Assembly (NCBI GenBank): GCA_024277695.1
Contig: JAJRUR010000201.1
Location: 1-11,237, forward strand
Direction of reading: 5' to 3'
Length of the DNA stretch: 11,237 bases
DNA from: Bacteroidota bacterium
GTDB lineage: Bacteria; Bacteroidota; Bacteroidia; Chitinophagales; Saprospiraceae
Part shown: one piece after another, positions 5,422 through 11,237 of the stretch
Numbering within the stretch: position 1 is the first letter of the stretch
Layout: each line of letters starts with the position of its first letter
Translations under genes and position numbers: made by a program
The notes under the pieces: generated by a model
Databases searched by the model: none
Seen by the model: the letters and a program-made list of their open reading frames with translations, nothing else
Told to the model about the DNA's origin: nothing

Positions 5422-7365
5422 ATGCAGTCTGACAAGTACATGATCAAATCATTTCCTCCTGAACTCAGTTTTCAGATAAAGTCATTCGAAAGAATGGACA
5501 TTACGCTATTTCCCAATTCGCATACGGCCAGCCGGTTTATTGCCGAGCAAATCGGAAGTGCGATCAGAGAGAAACAGAAAAAAAAGGAACATATAGTACT
5601 CGGACTCGCCACCGGTTCTTCGCCGATCAAGATCTATTCTGAATTGATCCGCATGCACAAGCAAGAAGGACTCAGTCTAGCCAATGTGATTACATTTAAT
5701 CTGGACGAATATTATCCGATGGACCCAAAGAGCTTGCACAGCTATCATCATTTTATGCAAGAACATTTGTTCGAGCATGTGGACATACCTCCGTCACAGA
5801 TCCATATACCTAAAGGAGTTCTACCATTGGATGCTATAGAACAGTATTGCGCTGACTATGAAAAGATGATCATAGAGGCAGGAGGTATCGATATACAGCT
5901 TTTGGGTATAGGACGGACAGGTCATATCGGCTTCAATGAACCCGGTGCCGAACTTAGCTCTCAGACACGCCTGGTACGACTAGACAATATCACACGTCGG
6001 GATGCTGCAGATGATTTTGGAGGATTGGAGCATGTTCCTTATAAAGCAATCACAATGGGTATGAAGACCATCTTGGCGGCCAGGGAGATCTATATCGTGG
6101 CTTGGGGTGAGCACAAAGCGGAGATTGTCAAGCAAGCTATCGAATGCGAGCCCAATACTTCTGTACCGGCTACTTTTCTCCAAAATCACGACCATTGTCG
6201 TTTTATTCTGGATTTGGCAGCAGCCAATAATCTTACCCGAGTCCAAACCCCCTGGAAAGTCGGTAACTGTGCTTGGAAGGAGGACCTGATCCATAAGGCA
6301 GTCATCTGGCTATCCCGACTCTTGGAAAAGCCCATCTTGAAACTGACAGACGAAGACTATGCTGAAAATGGTCTGAGCGAATTGTTGCTCAAAGTGGATT
6401 CGGCATACCAAATCAATATCACCGTCTTTAATCGTCTCCAACATACCATCACAGGATGGCCGGGTGGCAAACCTTATACTGATGATACACATCGCCCGGA
6501 GCGTGCTCAGCCTGTACATAAGCGCGTCCTCGTCTTCAGTCCACATCCTGATGATGACGTGATCTCAATGGGAGGTACATTGCAGCGATTGGTGGACCAG
6601 GGACATGAGGTCCATGTGGCATATCAGACTTCCGGCAATATTGCAGTGCATCATCATGATGCTTTGCGCTATATAGAGTTTTTTGAAGAATTGTCTGCTT
6701 TGGACGAATTGTCAGACACCGTTTTATCTAATGAAGCCCTGCAAGAAGCCAAACGTGTATTATCAACAGATGGAGGAGCAGATGATGCCTTGGTCAGAAA
6801 AATCAAAGCTCTTATCCGACGGGGTGAAGCGAGAATGGCTGCCCGATTTTGTGGACTGTCGGATAAGCAAATCCATTTTTTGGATATGCCTTTTTATGAG
6901 ACAGGAAGAGTCAGAAAAAATGATATTGGACCCGAGGATATGCAGCGCATTACAGATTTGTTATATGCGATAAAACCGCATCAGGTTTTTGCCGCCGGAG
7001 ATTTGGCAGATCCGCATGGTACGCATAGGATTTGTCTCAATGCCATTATCGATGCACTCAAAAGTCTAAAACACCAAGCTTGGGTGGCAGACTGTTGGCT
7101 GTGGCTTTACAGAGGAGCTTGGCAAGAGTTTGATATCGATCAGATACAAATGGCTGTCCCGCTCAGTCCTGAAGAATTGCTCAAAAAACGAAATGCTATA
7201 TTTTTGCATCAGTCCCAAAAAGATACTCCCCCTTTTCCCGGTGATGATCAAAGGGAGTTTTGGCAGCGATCTGAAGAACGCAATCGGACTACAGCAGGAC
7301 TCTACAGAAAATTGGGACTGGCCGAATATGAGGCGATCGAAGCTTTTAGACGCTATGAGTTTTGA
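5422..7365 (+). CDS. NagB-like / PIG-L (LmbE) deacetylase fusion protein
   Basis: This 647-aa cytoplasmic protein joins two sugar-modifying domains. Residues about 25-290 resemble glucosamine-6-phosphate deaminase: LATGSSP (62-68), the phosphosugar-binding loop; FNLDEYY with Asp95 at the place of the enolising Asp72 of E. coli NagB; and GIGRTGHIGFNEP with His168 and Glu173 at the places of His143 and Glu148. The residue equivalent to Asp141 is Thr166, so deaminase activity is not assured. Residues about 368-600 are a PIG-L/LmbE N-deacetylase domain with PHPDDD (His375, Asp377, Asp378) and DPHGTH (530-535), the expected zinc ligands. Bacteroidota carry a known long nagB-like family of about 640-670 aa with this layout; its substrate is not established to my knowledge. 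The ATG at 5422 is chosen over an in-frame TTG at 5413 and ATGs at 5440 and 5494, because of the promoter 22 bp upstream. It may be co-transcribed with the symporter. Confidence 0.88.
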   Translation: MQSDKYMIKSFPPELSFQIKSFERMDITLFPNSHTASRFIAEQIGSAIREKQKKKEHIVLGLATGSSPIKIYSELIRMHKQEGLSLANVITFNLDEYYPMDPKSLHSYHHFMQEHLFEHVDIPPSQIHIPKGVLPLDAIEQYCADYEKMIIEAGGIDIQLLGIGRTGHIGFNEPGAELSSQTRLVRLDNITRRDAADDFGGLEHVPYKAITMGMKTILAAREIYIVAWGEHKAEIVKQAIECEPNTSVPATFLQNHDHCRFILDLAAANNLTRVQTPWKVGNCAWKEDLIHKAVIWLSRLLEKPILKLTDEDYAENGLSELLLKVDSAYQINITVFNRLQHTITGWPGGKPYTDDTHRPERAQPVHKRVLVFSPHPDDDVISMGGTLQRLVDQGHEVHVAYQTSGNIAVHHHDALRYIEFFEELSALDELSDTVLSNEALQEAKRVLSTDGGADDALVRKIKALIRRGEARMAARFCGLSDKQIHFLDMPFYETGRVRKNDIGPEDMQRITDLLYAIKPHQVFAAGDLADPHGTHRICLNAIIDALKSLKHQAWVADCWLWLYRGAWQEFDIDQIQMAVPLSPEELLKKRNAIFLHQSQKDTPPFPGDDQREFWQRSEERNRTTAGLYRKLGLAEYEAIEAFRRYEF

Positions 7366-7463
7366 TATTTATTTATCTTGGCAGGCAAAATGGCTTTTAT
7401 CCCATAATAAACAAAAACAATTTGGCTTGTTAAGCCTTGCTCTTCATCAAATGGAATAGATAT

Positions 7464-9296
7464 ATGCATGTCACCGTACTAGATTGGTGGATTATTATTG
7501 CTTTTTTTGCTTTGGTACTTGGCATAGGCTTTTGGGTATCCAAAAAATCAGGACGTAGTTCTTCTGAATTTTTTCTATCCGGAAGGACGATGCCTTGGTG
7601 GTTATTGGGCTTCAGTATGGTGGCTACTACTTTTGCTGCAGATACACCCTTGCTGGTCGCTGATATCGTAAGGAAGGATGGCGTATCCGGAAACTGGGTA
7701 TGGTGGGCATTTTTGATTACCGGTATGCTGACTGTCTTTGTATATGCTCGCTTGTGGCGCAGATCAGCGGTACAGACAGATATGGAGTTTTATGAACTGA
7801 GATATGGTGGCAAGCCTGCAGAGTTTTTGCGTGGGTTTAGGTCGCTATATCTCGGCTTGATTTTTAATGTGATCGTCATGTCGGTCGTCACCTTGGCAGC
7901 GATCAAAATTGGTGGCATTATGCTTGGATTGACAGCATGGCAAGTGGTCGGAAGTACGAGTATAGTGATTGTACTGTTTAGTGCCATCGGTGGTTTTAGA
8001 GGTGTAGTATATACGGATTTTATTTTATTTACTTTGGCGATGATCGGAGCTTTTGCAGCTGCGTATTATACAGTGACCTTGCCGGAAGTCGGGGGTTTGA
8101 GTGGATTGTTTGCTGATGAACTCGTGAAGACAAAAATGCACATGCTGCCGGATTTTGATAAACCGGATGTACTCATCCCTATATTGATCATCCCATTGGC
8201 TGTCCAATGGTGGAGTTCTTGGTATCCGGGCGCTGAGCCCGGTGGCGGAGGTTATATCGCTCAGCGGATGCTTGCTGCTAAGAATGAAAACCACGCAATC
8301 GGCGCTACTTTCTTTTTTAATATTATGCACTATGCCATTCGACCTTGGCCATGGATCTTAGTAGCTCTGGCATCCTTGGTGATCTATCCCGATATAGCGA
8401 GCCTACAGACAGCTTTTCCGGATACACCACTCGACAAACTCGGTCATGATATGGCCTATCCCGCTATGCTCAATTTTTTGCCCAAAGGATTGCTAGGCCT
8501 TGTCCTCGCCTCCCTAATGGCGGCATATATGAGTACTATCTCTACACACCTCAATTGGGGATCATCTTATGTGGTACATGATTTTTATAAAAGATTCGTC
8601 GAACCAGAGGCTTCTGAAAAAAAACTGGTTATGGTAGCTCGTATTTCGACCGTCTTGATGATGATAATCAGTAGCTACTTTGCACTCCAACTCCAAAATG
8701 CTAAACAGATATTTGATATCATTATTCTTTTTGGTGCCGGTACGGGTTTATTATTTATACTGCGATGGTTTTGGTGGCGCATCAATGCCTGGAGTGAAAT
8801 ATCCGCAATGTTTGCCTCAGGAATAATTTCTCTTCTCTTTAATTTTTCAGACTTTGGTCATCGCTTATTTGGTTTTGCAGACCAAATGGGAGTCTTTCAT
8901 AAAGGTCTTTGGGCAGCTTGGGCCAAATATCCGGCAGTCGTATTACTGACTACGATGATTTGGCTGGCAGTTACTTATCTGACGCGAGCTGAAGACCAAA
9001 AAGTCCTCGAGGGTTTTTATCGTCAAATTCGGCCGGGGCCTACAGGTTGGAGACCTGTGCTCCGTCGAGCAGCGAATAGTGAAGATCTGAGGCGTGCTGA
9101 GGATTCGGTTTCTTACTTGCCACTAGGTATATTGACTACTCTATTGGCTACCATACTGGTCTATGCTATTCTGTTTGGTATTGGACATTTTATTTATGGC
9201 AATTATACCATTGGGCTTATTCTGAGTTGCACGGCGATTCTAAGTGCATTGGTTTTATGGAGATTATGGAATAGTATCAAAAAGCAGCTATTTTAA
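7464..9296 (+). CDS. Sodium:solute symporter (SSS family)
   Basis: The 610-aa polytopic inner-membrane protein is expected to couple Na+ entry to uptake of a small solute. SSS signatures: an N-terminal helix from WWIIIAFFALVLGIGFW, the loop SEFFLSGRTMPWW followed by LLGFSMVATTFAADTPL (first core helix), SAIGGFRGVVYTD (about residues 172-184), AEPGGGGYIAQRML, and MSTISTHLNWGSS (from Met356), the segment that in vSGLT supplies Na2-site serines. Thirteen or more membrane helices can be counted, with a longer cytoplasmic stretch near residues 510-555. About 600 aa is common for Bacteroidota SSS members. The start is taken at ATG 7464; an in-frame TTG at 7437 would add nine residues that look unrelated. 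It lies 98 bp after the NagB-like fusion with no promoter or terminator recognised between, so a linked role such as amino-sugar uptake is plausible; the substrate is unknown. Confidence 0.93.
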   Translation: MHVTVLDWWIIIAFFALVLGIGFWVSKKSGRSSSEFFLSGRTMPWWLLGFSMVATTFAADTPLLVADIVRKDGVSGNWVWWAFLITGMLTVFVYARLWRRSAVQTDMEFYELRYGGKPAEFLRGFRSLYLGLIFNVIVMSVVTLAAIKIGGIMLGLTAWQVVGSTSIVIVLFSAIGGFRGVVYTDFILFTLAMIGAFAAAYYTVTLPEVGGLSGLFADELVKTKMHMLPDFDKPDVLIPILIIPLAVQWWSSWYPGAEPGGGGYIAQRMLAAKNENHAIGATFFFNIMHYAIRPWPWILVALASLVIYPDIASLQTAFPDTPLDKLGHDMAYPAMLNFLPKGLLGLVLASLMAAYMSTISTHLNWGSSYVVHDFYKRFVEPEASEKKLVMVARISTVLMMIISSYFALQLQNAKQIFDIIILFGAGTGLLFILRWFWWRINAWSEISAMFASGIISLLFNFSDFGHRLFGFADQMGVFHKGLWAAWAKYPAVVLLTTMIWLAVTYLTRAEDQKVLEGFYRQIRPGPTGWRPVLRRAANSEDLRRAEDSVSYLPLGILTTLLATILVYAILFGIGHFIYGNYTIGLILSCTAILSALVLWRLWNSIKKQLF

Positions 9297-9439
9297 AATC
9301 CTAAAACCTTCTGCCGATTTTTTGTTTTTTATGGAGATACATGGTGCCAATAAGCGTATGAGGAGCTGAGCATTTTTATTTCTTATTTTTTGATACTACC
9401 TTCGCCTTTCTTTTTTTAGCTAATCAAAAATCAATCGTA

Positions 9440-9721
9440 GTGCAAAGTGTTTTTAGACTCGTGGCTTTTTTAGAGGGGTTATCCTACTTGCTGCTGTTAT
9501 TTGTAGCTGTACCGATCAAGTATATTGGAGGAGATCCGACGTACGTCAAAATGTTGGGCATGCCACATGGCTTACTCTTTGTGGCATACGTAGTGCTTGC
9601 TTTCCAGCTTAGATCAGACTACAAGTGGGATGCCAAGTCCTTTAGAGAAGTTTTAATCGCTTCGGTGCTTCCTTTCGGTACCTTTTTTATTGATAGGAAG
9701 TATCTCCACGCAAAGAACTAA
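9440..9721 (+). CDS. DUF3817-type small integral membrane protein
   Basis: The 93-aa protein shows the DUF3817 pattern: FRLVAFLEGLSYLLLLFVAVPIKYI (first helix, with the conserved Glu), KMLGMPHGLLFVAYVVLAF (second helix, with a conserved GxPHG), and a third hydrophobic segment (VLIASVLPFGTFFID) ending in a basic tail. The family's function is unknown; it lies in the cytoplasmic membrane. The start is a GTG at 9440, chosen because it gives the usual family length and begins just before FRLVAF; no ATG fits. It follows the symporter by 143 bp, in which I see no clear terminator or promoter, and is convergent with purA (21 bp between stops). Confidence 0.85.
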   Translation: MQSVFRLVAFLEGLSYLLLLFVAVPIKYIGGDPTYVKMLGMPHGLLFVAYVVLAFQLRSDYKWDAKSFREVLIASVLPFGTFFIDRKYLHAKN

Positions 9722-9742
9722 TTGCCTTCCTTTTAAATGTAC

Positions 9743-11008
9743 TTATGCAATAATAATGGATTCGCGGGCGGGTCCGGTCGAAATCATAGATATCCGCACT
9801 TGTAGCTGCTCTTGGATATAGTTGATGTATTGGAGTGCTTTGTCCGGAAGTCCGTCGGTGCTTGTGATCTTTTCAAGACTTTGATTCCAACCCGGATGAT
9901 CGAGATATTTTGGTGCGACTTCATATTGACATAAGTCATACGGCATTTGATCGGATAGTTGGCCGTTGACGAGATAGTGTTCAGAAGATTTTATCTGCCC
10001 AAATCCATTGAGAACATCTATCTTGGTCAGTGCGATTTGTGTCACTCCATTGAGCATAGTCGTATAGCGAAGTTGTACCATATCGATCCAACCACATCTT
10101 CGCGGTCGACCTGTAGTGGCTCCGAATTCATGTCCTACTCGAGCCATTTCTGCACCTGCCTCATCAAAAAGTTCTGTCGGAAACGGACCGGATCCTACTC
10201 GTGTGGTATAAGCTTTGGCTACACCGATGACCTCGCCGATGTGTTTGGGAGCTATGCCCAGTCCATTACACACTCCGGCAGTGATGGTATTAGAAGAAGT
10301 GACATAGGGATAGGTACCAAAGTCTATATCCAGCATAGAGCCCTGAGCTCCTTCGGCCAAGATGCGCTTGCCTTTGCGCAACTGCGCATTGAGAAAATAT
10401 TCTGCATCGATAAAACTCAACTTTTTGATGCGTTCTAATGCGGCAAACCATTTTTGCTCCTCATCTGCCAGATCAAATTGGATTTGAGGATAGAGCTCCA
10501 GCAAGTCCAAATGTTTCCTTTTAAGACTTTTATATCGTTGCTCAAAATTGGCCTGAAGGATGTCACCCAAACGCAAGCCGTTCCGTCCGGTTTTGTCCAT
10601 ATAGCTCGGACCAATCCCTCGGAGAGTTGATCCTATCTTTTCTGATCCTTTGGCAGCCTCTTTGGCAGCATCCAGCATACGATGGGTTGGTAATATTAAG
10701 TGGACTTTGTTGGATAGGAGCAATCTGCTGTGATAGTCCAGTCCGATTCGATCCAATTTGTCTAGCTCCTCTACAAATACAATCGGATCAATGACTACTC
10801 CATTGCCGACTATGTTGATGATTTCTTGTCTGAAGATCCCGGATGGTATGGTATGCAGCACATACTTGGTACCTTCGATCACCAAAGTATGACCCGCATT
10901 GGGGCCTCCTTGAAAACGTGCCACTATGTCGTAGTCCTTGGCTAGAGTATCTACTATTTTTCCTTTGCCTTCATCTCCCCACTGAAGACCCAAAATGACA
11001 TCTACCAT
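9743..11008 (-). CDS. purA: Adenylosuccinate synthetase
   Basis: The 421-aa enzyme makes adenylosuccinate from IMP, aspartate and GTP, the first committed step of AMP synthesis. Clear signatures: LGLQWGDEGKGKIVD (6-20) with catalytic Asp12, GGPNAGHT with His40, RGIGPSYMDKTGRNGLRLGD, EGAQGSMLDIDFGTYPYVT, TTGRPRRCGWID, LTKIDVLNG and the C-terminal STGPARESI. The length matches the family (about 420-430). I place the start at the ATG at 11008 because family members begin right at this motif. An upstream in-frame ATG at 11053 would add 15 residues (MITFAFLGTKPTNND) with no family counterpart, and an exact -7 promoter box lies inside that extension. It is divergent from the lipoprotein gene at 11149. 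Confidence 0.96.
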   Translation of the reverse strand: MVDVILGLQWGDEGKGKIVDTLAKDYDIVARFQGGPNAGHTLVIEGTKYVLHTIPSGIFRQEIINIVGNGVVIDPIVFVEELDKLDRIGLDYHSRLLLSNKVHLILPTHRMLDAAKEAAKGSEKIGSTLRGIGPSYMDKTGRNGLRLGDILQANFEQRYKSLKRKHLDLLELYPQIQFDLADEEQKWFAALERIKKLSFIDAEYFLNAQLRKGKRILAEGAQGSMLDIDFGTYPYVTSSNTITAGVCNGLGIAPKHIGEVIGVAKAYTTRVGSGPFPTELFDEAGAEMARVGHEFGATTGRPRRCGWIDMVQLRYTTMLNGVTQIALTKIDVLNGFGQIKSSEHYLVNGQLSDQMPYDLCQYEVAPKYLDHPGWNQSLEKITSTDGLPDKALQYINYIQEQLQVRISMISTGPARESIIIA

Positions 11009-11040
11009 ATCGTTGTTTGTTGGCTTAGTTCCTAAAAAGG

Positions 11041-11048
11041 CAAAAGTA
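11041..11048 (-). promoter_or_regulatory. Possible purA -7 element (TACTTTTG)
   Basis: The minus strand reads TACTTTTG from 11048 to 11041, an exact TAnnTTTG match, 32 bp before the purA ATG at 11008. No TTG is found at the right distance for a -33 element, so support is partial. If used, it rules out translation from the ATG at 11053. Confidence 0.35.
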
Positions 11049-11132
11049 ATCATAAATCCCTTATCGCTATTTCTTAAATCGTTACTTTACGGCATTCCGT
11101 CGAAAAATATAGATATTTTGCTTACTGCATTG

Positions 11133-11140
11133 TACATTTG
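11133..11140 (+). promoter_or_regulatory. Possible -7 element (TACATTTG) before the lipoprotein gene
   Basis: TACATTTG matches TAnnTTTG exactly and lies 8 nt before the ATG at 11149. The only nearby TTG (11118-11120) is 12 nt away, too close for a normal -33 element. The resulting leader would be only a few bases long. Weak candidate. Confidence 0.22.
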
Positions 11141-11148
11141 ATATCGTG

Positions 11149-11237
11149 ATGCGACTTTATTATTGCTTTTTTCTTGTACTGCTGACGGTGTGCTCTTGTG
11201 TGATGCCGAAGAGCGGTCCTCCAAGTAATCTGCTTGA
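11149..11237 (+). CDS. Putative lipoprotein, N-terminal 29 codons (3'-truncated by window edge)
   Basis: From the ATG at 11149 the frame is open to the window end. The start MRLYY is followed by a hydrophobic core (CFFLVLLTV) and a lipobox-like V-C-S-C with Cys17 as the likely lipidated residue, then a Pro/Ser-rich stretch (PKSGPPSN) typical of a mature lipoprotein's flexible beginning. It would be exported by Sec and processed by signal peptidase II. The rest, and so the function, is outside the window. A GTG directly before the ATG (11146) is an alternative start. It is divergent from purA, with 140 bp between the starts. Confidence 0.6.
   Translation, partial: MRLYYCFFLVLLTVCSCVMPKSGPPSNLL

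Noticed and set aside
9297..9439. Promoter or small gene between the symporter and the DUF3817 gene
   Set aside because: There is only a near-match TACCTTCG without a -33 partner and a 12-codon frame; nothing could be supported.
9695..9734. AGGAAG ... CTTCCT followed by TTTT near the end of the DUF3817 gene, as a terminator
   Set aside because: The 6-bp stem with a 25-nt loop is too weak and the T-run too short.
9959..10438. 159-codon plus-strand frame inside purA
   Set aside because: It is antisense to conserved PurA motifs, with no recognisable domain of its own.
1..11237. A novel defence, mobile or biosynthetic system
   Set aside because: Every large gene belongs to a recognised family; no transposase, integrase, toxin-antitoxin pair, CRISPR repeats or unusual gene cluster is visible in the window.

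Overview
The window looks like chromosomal DNA from a gliding-type member of the Bacteroidota. It holds the end of a gldL-gldM-gldN cluster, a module found only in that phylum for type IX secretion and gliding. It also has a Bacteroidota-style promoter (TTG, 20-nt spacer, TAnnTTTG), the NagB-like/PIG-L fusion typical of the phylum, and AT-rich leaders without strong Shine-Dalgarno sequences. I cannot place it below phylum level from the sequence alone.

Layout. Positions 2-2911 (+) carry the 3' part of gldL, then complete gldM and gldN, closed by a strong hairpin terminator at 2957-2994. Next is glyA (3065-4342, +, serine hydroxymethyltransferase). It converges on truA (4302-5078, -, tRNA pseudouridine synthase) with a 41-bp coding overlap. 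The 343-bp gap 5079-5421 contains what looks like a frameshifted remnant of a DoxX-like membrane protein gene on the minus strand. It also holds a well-formed promoter with a nested dyad for the next gene. That gene (5422-7365, +) encodes a 647-aa protein fusing a glucosamine-6-phosphate-deaminase-like domain to a PIG-L/LmbE deacetylase domain. A sodium:solute symporter follows (7464-9296, +), then a small DUF3817-type membrane protein (9440-9721, +). purA (9743-11008, -, adenylosuccinate synthetase) is convergent with the latter. The window ends in the first 29 codons of a putative lipoprotein gene (11149 onward, +), divergent from purA.

How the genes work together. GldL and GldM form the inner-membrane proton-driven motor, and GldN is part of the periplasmic/outer-membrane ring that GldM contacts; together they power type IX secretion and gliding. 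glyA, truA and purA are housekeeping genes (one-carbon units, tRNA modification, AMP synthesis) with no evident link to the motor. The fusion protein and the symporter lie 98 bp apart on one strand and may form a small uptake-and-processing unit, perhaps for an amino sugar, but the substrate is not readable from the sequence.

I see no CRISPR array, insertion sequence, tRNA or rRNA, phage gene or obvious new defence system. The points most worth a second look are the changed catalytic position in the NagB-like domain, the nested dyad on its promoter, the decayed DoxX-like fragment, the glyA/truA overlap and the 45-residue tandem repeat in GldL.
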